Translations under genes and position numbers: made by a program
The notes under the pieces: generated by a model
What the model was told of the DNA's origin: nothing
Databases searched by the model: none
What the model saw: the letters and a program-made list of their open reading frames with translations, nothing else
Part shown: piece after piece, positions 54,605-64,000 of the stretch
Layout: each line of letters starts with the position of its first letter
How positions within the stretch are numbered: position 1 is the stretch's first letter
Origin: Aureobasidium sp. EXF-3400
Lineage: Eukaryota; Ascomycota; Dothideomycetes; Dothideales; Saccotheciaceae
NCBI GenBank assembly: GCA_024195585.1
Contig: SWBL01000070.1
Location: 62,001 to 126,000, forward strand
Direction: 5' to 3'
DNA: 64,000 nt

Positions 54605-56130
54605 CTAGTCCTTCTTGCGGCCGATTCTAGGAAGGCACAACCATAACACCAGCTGCATACCAAATAGCGCAAGGATGATCGGCTGCAACACCTGAACACC
54701 TTTAGCCTGTGCCAGTGCTCCGATAGCGAAGGGGAATAGAGCTCCACCAGAGCCACCGAAAGCAGCTGCGAATCCAACTGCGGGCACGTGCAAATGCTTT
54801 GGCAGCAATTTTGTCGTTACCACAATGATGGCCGGGAACATTGGACCCAGGAAGAAGCCCTGGAAACTGACTGCGATAGCTGAGACGTAGAAAGACGGGA
54901 CCAGCCAGAAGAGAAGTTCCAGGCCCATGGCGATGGGGAGGTAGATCTGGACTCTATTAGCAATGTCTGGTGATAACGAAATACAAAGCTCACCGATACT
55001 GCCAGTTTTTCACCGATGCGCGGAGTGACAAATCCAAGCACGATACGTCCCAAGGTGATACCAAGCCAAAAGCCTACTGAGACCATACCACTGGCAAAGT
55101 CGTTGCCATTCCTGACTTTGATCATGAATTGTACGATCCAGCCACCCAAAGCAACTTCACTACCCACATAGCAAAGAAGAAAGGCCGCACACAACCAGGT
55201 AATCCGAGCTGCGGGCATTTTCATCGTTACCTGTGAAAGTCCGATCTTAGTGTTCTCTTCTCCAGAAGTTGCAGAGCGATATGCAGTGCCATTAGCTGCC
55301 CAGAACGCATGAACGGAGGTCGCCAGCTCGATAGTTGCAGCACCAATCTACGAGAATGATTAACAAGCTTGTCTCAGTGTTGGAAGAACGCTCTTACCAT
55401 AACGTAATACCATGAATACCATGGCAGCCCAGCTTTAGAGATCATAGATGTCGCAATCAAAGGCGCAATGGTAGCTCCAGCACCGTACGCACCATGAAGA
55501 AGTCCCAGTATCTCATTTGCGTTCTGCATTGCACCAATCCAAGCGTTCCAAGCAGAGTCGACCAACCCATTACCAAAGCCAGCCAGAATAAATGCGACAA
55601 CAAGGACCGGGTATGGAGGATGCAGACAAATGACAATGTATGCGATCAGATGAGCCGTAGGAGCAATGATTGCCACACCTCGTTGTCCAAACTTCATATG
55701 AATGGAATTGTTGATCAGAGCTGATAGTGTGTATCCTACGAAGGGTGATAGGAAGACCAGGGAGACAATGAGATAGCTAAGATCGTAGTATGTCTCAAGG
55801 TATGGAAGCAGCGGTCCGTAAGATGCATCATTCATGCCTGTGACCTGCATTCGAAAGTGCAATTAGCATATGTTTTGTTTTAGGGAGAGTATCCAGCAGT
55901 GGCGCTCGTATCATTGAGTTCTGTCTAATATCGAGCAGGTATGCGATGAAGACTTCCAGCTTTCCACGTACCGCCAGGGACCAGAAAGTGACTGGGACTC
56001 GGTATTTGTTTATTGATGGCACCTTCCATGTTTGCTGCGATCCAACGATAGCTGTATCTGAACGGTCATCTTTTGGTACATCAACGATTTCTCTCTGGTG
56101 GAGTTCGATGGTCTCGGTCGTAGTAGCCAT
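54605..56130 (-). CDS. Major facilitator transporter, second Bsc6-like member
   Basis: Exons are 56130-55972, 55844-55398, 55347-54994 and 54946-54605, giving 433 residues. The N-terminus is polar (MATTTETIELHQREIVDVPK). Helix 1 contains FWSLAVTGMNDASYGPLLPY, split by intron 1 (127 nt). Other helices show GFGNGLVDSAWNAWIGAMQN, LLHGAYGAGATIAPLI, WIVQFMIKVRNGN and GFWLGITLGRIVLGF. The sequence is clearly of the same branch as the neighbour at 52947 but far diverged, and only some intron positions correspond. The pair is therefore an old duplication or two independent members brought together. Substrate is unknown. Confidence 0.9.
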
Positions 56131-57162
56131 GTTGTACAATGTGTCTGTAAGATCAATGGAAGAAAAAGTGTTTCTCGACCTGGAAAACAGCGTTTATGTT
56201 TCACTTCCAAGTCACAGCCGCCTCGTTACGAGGGACGTGTTCATCTTGTAGTTTTGTAGTATGTCGGAGCGCTTTCCCCAAGCTTAGAAGGAAGCAAGCT
56301 TGGCTTCGTAAAAGCCCTAAGTACATGACCTACATTAGAAGGACGTATCGATGATATGACTCTTCTACATGGGAAGAGTTCGAGCAACGTATGCAGTGTT
56401 CAACCATCTTAGCTGAGAGAAACGTAAAGGTGATAACATACTAGGTCAAGTGATGATGACTTTGTCGGTCCGAGAAACCACAGCGGGCGGCGATTCCCAA
56501 AACGTCACCTCCGCCCGCTTGGCATCAAGATCCTCTTCGGTTCGTCGTGCCGCAATCCCGTCTACCTTGGACATCCAAGATCTTGACTCTGACATCTATT
56601 CTCTTGGACCCTTATAACCACTCTTCTTCAACCCTCAGCTCAACAAGCCAGGCGACCAACGAAAAGCTTCTCACTCGAGTTTCAAAGATTCTCCTTCGCA
56701 ACCTATAAGGATTTATACGAAAGAAGCAGTCTGATGATAGTTTTAAACTAGCAAAAACCCGGCCTCGGATTACTCCTCACTGACACGGATATTGCCCTTG
56801 CACTGGGATGAGAAGAAAGAGAAGGTAGTTCGATAAGGAGGGGGAGAGATACTTATAGGATAAGTAGGCAAGGTTGGATGAGTAATCGGTGGGTTTAGGC
56901 AGCAGAGGGGATGGTTGGGTGTAGACAGCCATCCCACGTGGATGGATGACTTCACTCGTTGAAAGAGAGCAAATTTGTGGTGCTGGATCACTGTGTGCAG
57001 GAGGAATGGTAAATGTTGTCATTCTGTGAGGTTGGTTCGGTCGTTTTCTGGATTCAGATGCCTTTATTGTGCATCGTTGTCACTGAACGCTTCCATCTCC
57101 CACTCGTATGGTCTTGTCCCTAGCTCACCGAGCATGTCCAGTTCATTGCCAACTTAGCAAGG
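56131..57162. other. Intergenic stretch, transporter promoter and DUF3632-like 3' flank
   Basis: This is 1.0 kb with short frames only. Nothing specific was recognised. Confidence 0.5.
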
Positions 57163-58092
57163 TTACATCAACCTCGATGCTTGCAACGCCATATCGGCCA
57201 CCTCAGGATCCAATCGTAAATCCTCTCTCAAAGCCTCAAACCTAAACTTCCAAAACGCCCACCTTCTTCCATCCACCTCACTCGTCCCATCTTGATCCTT
57301 CCACAGTCCTCCCACCATCGCCGTCCAAGGCTTCCCCTCGCACCCTGCATCCAAAGCTTCCCAAACAGCATCCTTCGCCAACAAAATCCACCTACAAGCT
57401 GCAGGCATATGCACCGCCGTATTCTTGCCAAACCGCGACTTAGGCGCGTGTTCGAGTGTAGCTGCCAAAAAGATAAAGGCAAATATCACAAAGCCTCCAA
57501 ACATCTTTGGGAATGCCGCTCCGTGATCGCGGACTAGGATTGCAACAAAAGAGTTCATGTTTGACCATTTGCGTTGGGTGATCTCGTCTGATTCGCCGCG
57601 GCTGAGGTAAGCTTCAGGTCCTTGCATCCTCTCACCGAGATTCATGGAGAATTCTGTGAGGTCTTTCCAAAAGAGTTCCATCTCGCCATCGATGATAACA
57701 GGCTCCTTGCATAGTGTGGTTGGGTCGGTCGGGTATGGTCCTCTCGGTGTATTGATCGAGCCTGGGAGACTACCCAGACAGGCCAATAGACTTGATAGAA
57801 TAGACAGCCTTTCTATATCTGAGAAGTGCTCGACAGCACCGAAAAAGCAACCCCACATGTTGCTGTAGGCTGTCAAAACTTCCTTCCTCCACAGAATGAT
57901 GTCTGCTAGACGTTCAGCTGCGTCTCGAGGTTGACACTTTGATTCCAAGACATCTCGTAATGTCTCGACGATGTACCATTGAGGAGACTCGGGGTCTAAC
58001 ATTGGTTGCGTGGGTGGTGTCTGGTCTCCGTTGGTCTTTGCTGGATGTTGTCGACCTAGCCAACCATGCTGATGTCTGATGTATTCTTCCAT
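57163..58092 (-). CDS. Conserved fungal protein, DUF3632-like
   Basis: The gene is a single exon of 309 residues from the ATG at 58092; the frame continues upstream only via TTG, next to a CAG that could be an acceptor, so an upstream exon cannot be excluded. The product is helical and Trp-rich: LRDVLESKCQPRDAAERLAD, NMWGCFFGAVEHFSDIERLS, FWKDLTEFSMNLGERMQGPE, FVAILVRDHGAAFPKMFGG, then ACRWILLAKDAVWEALD and WAFWKFRFEALREDLRLD. These features recall the DUF3632 family of filamentous fungi, whose function is not known. No signal peptide or membrane helix is certain, although FGGFVIFAFIFLAATLE is hydrophobic. Confidence 0.75.
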   Translation of the reverse strand: MEEYIRHQHGWLGRQHPAKTNGDQTPPTQPMLDPESPQWYIVETLRDVLESKCQPRDAAERLADIILWRKEVLTAYSNMWGCFFGAVEHFSDIERLSILSSLLACLGSLPGSINTPRGPYPTDPTTLCKEPVIIDGEMELFWKDLTEFSMNLGERMQGPEAYLSRGESDEITQRKWSNMNSFVAILVRDHGAAFPKMFGGFVIFAFIFLAATLEHAPKSRFGKNTAVHMPAACRWILLAKDAVWEALDAGCEGKPWTAMVGGLWKDQDGTSEVDGRRWAFWKFRFEALREDLRLDPEVADMALQASRLM

Positions 58093-58879
58093 GATGACGA
58101 GCGATGGTCTCGGAGGAGTGATGCAAGAGAGCTGCAATTGAGAAGAGTAGGACTATTCTAGGCAGCAGCGGCGTACGTCATCGAGACATAACTCATGGCG
58201 AAGGATTGTCGAATGAAATGGTACATTGTAGGCGGAATTGAGAGACAGAGCTGAGGGCGAAACGCATGTGGCTGTTGTCGGGGTTGAGACATGTATGCAA
58301 GTGTGTGTCGAGTACAAAGATCAAAAGAGACATGAGGCGAGAGAAGATGGAGGCGATTCCCATATATGCCAAAAGAATTGTGACCTTTAGTAAAGCAGTG
58401 CAAAATGAAGAGCACAAAGGCAAGAAGATAGACGAACGAGAGAGCACGGTCATGGCAGCAAGCAATCAAGTCAAGGCCGTCAGCCATCAACTCACAAAAC
58501 ACGAGGCACCAGTGGAAAGATCAAGTCAATGATAGAGTAATTCTTTTATACAAAACTGCAGGAACCTGCCCGCAATGATAGTAATCTTGATGATGATGGT
58601 GGTAGCGCGCGCGATCGTGTGATCATAAACTTGGGCCTGATGAAAACTGCAGCATTTGTATATCGAACAAAAACAAAACAAAAAAAACGAACAACGAAGA
58701 AAGTTGATCAAAATAAAGAGTTGTAGAAAAAACCAACGAAAAAGGGATATAACTTGGTCGCAGAAACTCTCAAAAAGGGGGGTCATCAAAAAGTAAAGGT
58801 ATAAAAAAGGAGTTTTTGCTACATCCTGGAAAAAACAACAGGCCGGCCAGTACCCAATATTGGTAGACAATACAGATGC
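58093..58879. other. Intergenic stretch with A-rich tracts
   Basis: The part near 58660-58870 is rich in A runs on the plus strand, consistent with the AT-rich 3' end of the minus-strand DUF1996 gene. No gene was recognised. Confidence 0.5.
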
Positions 58880-60476
58880 TTAGCGGCGGGGGTGGCCGCG
58901 GACACGACGGTGCTCCTTGCCGATGTGGCGGCGGGCGTGTGCGTTGGCGGTCTCAACGGCAGTGGCGGTGACAGTAACGTCGACCTCCTCGATCATCATC
59001 TCCATGACCTGGTTGCCGGAAGTGTACCAGGAGGTGGCGATAATGTTACCGGCAGCGTCAGTCTCGGCATCGGCGAGCGAGGCAGCAGCAGTAACGGTCG
59101 AGACAGACTCAGTCTGGACGTACGATGAGGCAGTGTTGGCAAGGAGGATACCGCCACCGTACTTGTCGGTGATGGAAGAGGTGCCAGGAGTGTAGCTCAA
59201 AGTGGGGACAACAGCAGATGCGGAAGCGGCTGCGGAAGTGATCTGAGAAGAAGCGGCAGCCACGGACGAGGCAGCAGCCTTGGTCGAGGAGGCAGCAGCC
59301 TGGGTAGCGTCACCAGCAAGGACGACGGGGTAGACAGTGGCGTAAGAAGGACCAGACTGGATGGGGACAGCAATAGGAAGACCGTCCTCGCGGGGACCGA
59401 GAGGGTTATCGTCCTTGATCTCATCAACGTCCTTGATCTTGCACTGACCCTCCTCAGCCTCGGTCTGGATGTTGAAGAGAGGGCAGTCCTCGATCTGGCC
59501 AGAGGCGTTGGTGCAGGTGTCGACGGCAGACTGGAGGAAGTCGACGCTGTCCCAACCCATCTGGAAGTCACCGTGGTATCCGTAACCAGTAGGGTCACCG
59601 TTGGAGAGGACGAATTGACCGTCCATGCCCTTGAAGGCGTAGGTGTTGAAGATGGTCTCGAAGAAGAGCGAGGGGAGCTTGGTGCCGAAGCCCTCGGGGC
59701 AGGAACCGCTCATGACAAGGTCGGGGAAGGCGACGTGCGACTTGTGGTCGTCAGAGTCGACATCCTTGCCGTTCCAGCACGAGGGGAACATGAGCTCGAG
59801 ACGGATACCGTCAACACAGTTGGCGTCGAGGTACTCCTTGTCGGGCAAGAAGTGACGGTAGAGAGATGCCTCGGGGGTGGCAGCGTAGTTCAAGCAGTTG
59901 AAACCAAGAGCCTTCTGGGAGAGAGCCGACTGGGTCTTCTGGTTGGCAGTCCAGCTGGACTTGTCGTTGTCAGGGATGGGGTAGGGGAAGCTACGCTGGC
60001 GCTTGTCACCAGAGATCATCTGGAAGCCCTCGGGGAAAGCAGTGATCTTGCCGCTGGGGTTGGCAGCGTCATTGTAGAGGAGGTAGTAGGCAAGCATGCC
60101 ACCAACCTGCTCGACCATCTCGGCGGTGCCGTTGGAGTGGAGGAAGTAGATCGGGGGGGTCCAGTAGGCAGACTTGTCCTGGGTAACGGCACATGAGGTG
60201 CAGTCAGAGTCGACAAGGTCCTGAGGGGTGTTGTCAATGCCAAAGTCTGGATGAATGTTAGCAATGGGCAAGGCATCATGTCAATATCAAAAACATACTG
60301 CTACCACCGTGGATAACGTGGACATGGTCAGAGACCTTGCCAGGGTCCATGATGGGGTCGAGACGACCGACACCACTGCGACCACGGCAAGGGAGACGCC
60401 AGAAGGCATCGGCACTGCCGGCAAGCGACAGAGCGCTGACTGCCAGAGACAGCGCGGAGGCCTTGTTGTTCACCAT
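58880..60476 (-). CDS. Secreted DUF1996 protein
   Basis: Exons 60476-60299 and 60246-58880 give 514 residues. The signal peptide ends near ALSLAGSADAFWRLPC. The DUF1996 domain (about residues 30-330) has RLDPIMDPGKVSDHVHVIHG, DCTSCAVTQDKSAYWTPPIY, CWNGKDVDSDDHKSHVAFPD and GYGYHGDFQMGWD, with many His and Asp residues and paired cysteines. A Ser/Ala-rich stretch (about 345-385) and a basic tail (HARRHIGKEHRR) follow. The family is widespread in secreted proteins of filamentous fungi, and its enzymatic role is not established. Strong G/C bias at third positions suggests high expression. The basic tail argues against a GPI anchor. Confidence 0.93.
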
Positions 60477-62285
60477 AGTGAAGGTGATGTTTTTATCGAT
60501 TGGATGAAGTAGGGTTGATCAAACGTGACAAGACTGACTGCTTGGCCGGTCGATTGTCAGGTGAAGGTGGAGAAGAATACGCAAGCCACGAACGACTCGA
60601 GTTGTTATGCTGCTGCGACTAAGGAATGTGGGAGAGTCTGTAAAACGAGTGAAGGTGATGCCAAGATTTGGGCTGCAGCGGATGCAGGTAGATAATGAAT
60701 GAATTTTCGACCGAAGGGAGGCCAGATGAAAAGAGTGACGGTAGATTGAAGCAGCAACAGAAACAACAGACGAAAATGAGGTGACCAAGGCGTGCAGGGG
60801 AGGCAGAGGGGGATGGGTGTTTAAGGAAATGAAGCTGTTTCTAAAGGGGGCACGGTTGTCGCTGCACGCGCCGCCACCATTTAGAGCGTTTCATATCGCT
60901 TTACCCCCGATGCACTCTGCGGCATCTGCGTCCAGAACTGTGTTATTGCCTTGCCTTGACTCCGGTCCTATGGTTTGCGCGCTGCCCACATTGTCATGTC
61001 GCCGCCTCATCACCAACACTGTCACTTGCCGTGGCCGCCGTGGTCCTCGTGTCGGGAGCGCAGATTGTGCTCTGCGACGTGCGTCCATGTAGCGCAAATC
61101 AGGGAGTTGTGATCTTCGCGTATTCTTGGGATACCGATCTGCATGTCGGAAATGAGCCTTGTCAAACAGTCGAGCCAGTCGTTGTTGACATCGTGAGGGA
61201 AGAGGTCACAACAGGTCTCAACTTTTGGTTTCGCGGCAAGCCTCAAAGCTTAGCTCTTCTGTTAAACACAACGGCCGGACGGCGGCAGAAGGGGAGCAAC
61301 AGAGCAGCCGCACACAAAGCTTGCAGAAATGCGTGTCATCCTGCTTGTTGATGTTGGAAGTGATTGCAACGAATGAAACGTCTACAACGATCACTCCTTC
61401 TTCCACAGCAACAGCAAACGCAACCAAAGTCTTTCTTATTACGGCCCCCTTACTTTGCTCACATTCTTCGACAGCCGCACATGACACTGCCGCGCCTGAA
61501 TCGACCATGCTGTGCCATGCAACGAAGCGCAATTTTGCAGTGACGAGGCTGTGGTTATTATTGCCAATACGTGGCAGCCACTCGGCGCCTCTGGGCATTT
61601 GACACTGCGGCACAGCGCGGCTGAGGTTCTTTTATTCGTGATTGTACTCCCAGGAGGCCGTGAAAACAATCGATATGATTGCGCACACCGTTCTTCCAGA
61701 ATCTCTACCGGTCTGGCATACCCGCCGCTTCCAGGTGCGACCCCTTATGCAACAGTCAAGCCGCGTTTGGATGTCAGGATCACTGTAACACGGGGAACAT
61801 GTGGCGAGCTCGCCCCATATTCATCCTAAAGGCAATGGCCTGCTTTTGATCACTCCTCGTACTCCGTACATCTCTGCCATTTATATCCCCTGGCTACGTT
61901 GATCGTTTCGTGTCAAAGCATTTACAGGACCCGCAAGCAAGAAGATCTCATGGTAACTGCTCAAGCATGACGTTTTTATTGTCAAATCGAGGCTCCCCTT
62001 CGATGCAATCGATTTCCCATCCTTCCGTCCTGCTTCCTAACTGGCAACGGCCGGTTCCCCTGGCGTTCACTTCTCCTGCACTGCCCCTACTCTGCTAGTA
62101 AACAACCCCGCTTGCGACTCGGCCGGGATCTTCAACCGCAACGAAGGTTTCACGGTGACACGGTGACACGGTGACATGTTATCCGGCAATTCAGTATAGG
62201 GATGCATTGGTTCGCGCCACAGGGTTTGACGTCTTGTTACAAGTATTCCTACTGCGACAGTACCAACATTTATCTCGATCCTCTT
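60477..62285. other. 1.8-kb intergenic stretch, DUF1996 promoter and P450 3' flank
   Basis: No convincing gene on either strand; frames of up to about 130 codons around 60950-61830 are without domain content and overlap one another in several phases. A short 8-bp tandem repeat occurs at 62151. Confidence 0.5.
62151..62174 (+). repeat. 8-bp tandem repeat, three copies
   Basis: The unit cacggtga occurs three times in a row, followed by a partial copy. It lies downstream of the P450 stop codon. Confidence 0.8.
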
Positions 62286-63913
62286 TCATCCTCGCACGCT
62301 ATACTTGACGTAAATCTTGTCTTTTGGCTTTGTCGCAGAGAATGTGTTGAAGTCGCTTGGTGGCACGCCTTCGACCCGCTTACCATTCTGGTCCGCCAAC
62401 TCAAAGTCGAAACTGGCGAGGAAGAAGGCGAGGATGATGTTTTGCTCGAGTTTCGCAAAGCGCATGCCGAGACATGGATGTCTTCCAGCGCCCCAACCAA
62501 TGTATCCATACTTTGTCTTGTGGTCCTCTGCTCTGTCCGGTAGGTAACGTGATGGATCCCATTTCTCAGGATTGGCATAGATCTTTGGGTTGAGGTGGAT
62601 GTCGCTCATCGGGTAGGCTGCGAAGGCTCCTGAAGGGATTTCCGTGCCATCTGCTACCGTGACAGGTTTCGTCGTCTCGTTCTTGCGGAACATGCAGCCA
62701 GCTGCGTTCAAACGAATGCTGTCTCGTAGACACAAGTCGATTGTGGGGAGTTCATTCTCCCACGCCTCGAGTGGAGCAGATGCTAGCCTTTCTGCAAATG
62801 ATTTTGAAGTGTCACCATCGTACTTCTCGATGACTGCCTTGACTTCCTCCCAGACCTTTCCTCGCCAGTAATGGTCGTTGGCAAGGTAGATGATGACCCA
62901 AGCAGCATTGATGCCAGAGTTCAACTGGCCGGCGTAAAGAGCGCCCAGGATAAAGGTCAAGATTTCCTTGACGTTGTCGCCTTTGTCGATCAGAAACTGC
63001 AGAGGATCATCCTCCTTACGACCAGTCTTTGCTCTATCCTCGATAATTCCTTTGAAGATCATGTAGAGCTTGCCACCGTACCAGAGACGTCTAAGCTTTC
63101 CAGGGAAAGGGAACCAAGGGAAGATGATGAGCTCAGGCGAAGATGAAGCCTCGATCTTCTCAAACATATCCAGCGTCGAGTCCAACAAAGCACGGTCGTT
63201 GGCGATTTCATTACAAGCCACTGTTCGCATGGTGAGTTGGTAGACGATGCCGTAGATGCTCTCGAACGGGTCGGTCAAGCCTTTGGGGTCTTTGGCAAGC
63301 TCATCCAAGCGCGATCTTGTGTCTGCAATCAAAGCATCCAGACCTATGTTGTTGTAAGCAGTTTGTAAGAAGTCATTCGAGAGTCTCCAAGCTCACCTTT
63401 GACAAAGTTCTCCTTCTTGAGCATGGCAAGAAGACGCCTCGAGAACCCTTGACCATCGATCTCCTTCTCATCGGGATCAACGTTTTTTGATACCGTGGGG
63501 GCGCCAGCGAACAAAGTGGCATATCTGTATGCACAACCAAGCTTCAGTAACATGTACAACCTACGCATGGATTCGTTCACCACTCACCCTGAGGACGCAT
63601 CCAGTTGTCTGCTCTCCATGAAAACCCGTCTACCGTCATCTCCAGATACACCCACGACCACATGCTTGCCTACATTGAACGTGAAGCTGCCATTGAGCGA
63701 AGCCTTGGTGGCCTCCTTGAAGAAGTCCCATCGTTTGGTCCAGTACTTCGTGGGGCCGATCAGAGGCCAATTGCCCTTGACCAACGGCGGGGCTCCTTCA
63801 GGCAGAGAACGGCCAACATAAAGGTAAGCAGCGAAGAATCCCAGCGCAAGGGATACAACAGTCAGCAACGTCTGCGAGGTACCAAGACCTTGTACCACTT
63901 CTGTCAACGCCAT
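62286..63913 (-). CDS. Cytochrome P450 monooxygenase
   Basis: Exons are 63913-63588, 63524-63397 and 63343-62286, giving 503 residues. An N-terminal membrane anchor (about residues 12-32) is followed by LPEGAPPLVKGNWPLIGPTK, a proline-rich hinge. The I-helix reads LGALYAGQLNSGINAAW, lacking the usual A-G-x-D/E-T and closer to the A-G-Q-x-x-S type of sterol-demethylase-like P450s. The K-helix Glu-x-x-Arg site is near LCLRDSIRLN, here with Leu-Arg-Asp, so the canonical Glu is displaced or missing. The PERF-like region is WDPSRYLPDR, and the heme loop is GAGRHPCLGMRF with Cys442. The product should be an ER monooxygenase; the substrate is unknown. Its start is 87 bp from the window edge, so any partner genes lie outside. 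Confidence 0.93.
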
Positions 63914-64000
63914 TGTCGAGTATTCTTCAAGTCAGCCAAAAGACGAAAAGGCAAGACAAAAAGGTCCAAGAGTCAAGCAGAGAAGACATCGAAGAAAAGA

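Noticed and set aside
58092..58137. Longer DUF3632-like protein starting at 58137
   Set aside because: The first codon would be TTG; the ATG at 58092 is preferred, though an upstream exon cannot be excluded.
59573..60196. 207-codon plus-strand frame opposite the DUF1996 gene
   Set aside because: It mirrors the strongly biased codon use of the minus-strand gene and has no domain. It is an antisense shadow.
60950..61830. Several plus- and minus-strand frames of 70-130 codons between the DUF1996 and P450 genes
   Set aside because: They overlap each other in many phases, lack good starts and contain no recognisable motif.
62286..64000. Secondary-metabolite cluster around the P450
   Set aside because: No polyketide synthase, peptide synthetase, terpene synthase or tailoring partner is within the window. 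Only genes beyond the right edge could change this.
1..64000. CRISPR arrays, bacterial operons, phage or plasmid features
   Set aside because: The sequence is plainly eukaryotic with spliceosomal introns; no regular spaced repeats of that kind exist.

Overview
This window comes from the nuclear genome of a filamentous ascomycete. Nearly every gene carries one to eight short introns of about 45-130 nt with fungal splice signals (GTAAGT-like donors, CTAAC/CTGAC-like branch sites), genes are dense on both strands, and the families are typical of Pezizomycotina (DUF1996, GH128 glucanase, fungal rhodopsin-like membrane protein, Zn2Cys6 factors, cyanide hydratase). Dothideomycetes is a reasonable guess from the gene repertoire, but that is inference. 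All gene models below were spliced by hand, with reading phase checked across each junction.

Layout. 1-5 kb: a poorly conserved stretch with one repeat-containing hypothetical gene, a 45-bp minisatellite that carries splice-donor sequences, and short direct repeats. 5-9.1 kb: a secreted alpha/beta hydrolase with one defective-looking intron, divergent from TAF6 (TFIID). 10-18.8 kb: Cyk3-like SH3/transglutaminase-like cytokinesis protein, the TFIIH helicase XPB/Ssl2, and two tiny membrane proteins. 19.9-22.2 kb: a formate/nitrite-family channel converging on a cyanide hydratase, a plausible cyanide-handling pair. 22.3-24.9 kb: gene-poor, with a possible gene relic and a duplicated element carrying a pol III B-box-like sequence. 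24.9-38.3 kb: an odd protein with a C-terminal Zn2Cys6 cluster, a peroxisomal acyl-CoA oxidase (C-terminal SKL), a 3-methyladenine DNA glycosylase, Qcr7 of complex III divergent from a mitochondrial NAD+ carrier, and the alternative clamp loader Ctf18. 38.6-45.8 kb: a secreted GH128-like glucanase, a coiled-coil protein and a PH-domain protein. 46.4-56.1 kb: an accessory-looking block of a nine-exon Zn2Cys6 regulator, a seven-helix rhodopsin-like membrane protein, a secreted esterase, and two convergent major facilitator transporters of the same family. 57-64 kb: a DUF3632-like protein, a secreted DUF1996 protein and a cytochrome P450.

Most of the window is ordinary housekeeping. The functional pairings best supported by context are cyanide hydratase with the FNT channel (cyanide to formamide, later formate, then anion export), and Qcr7 with the NAD+ carrier (shared 551-bp divergent promoter, both mitochondrial inner membrane). 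The 46-56 kb block may be a regulated uptake or secretion locus, but no core biosynthetic enzyme is visible. The most unusual items are the minisatellite that multiplies splice donors, the intron whose expected acceptor reads CG instead of AG, the Zn2Cys6 protein with reversed architecture, and the duplicated B-box element.
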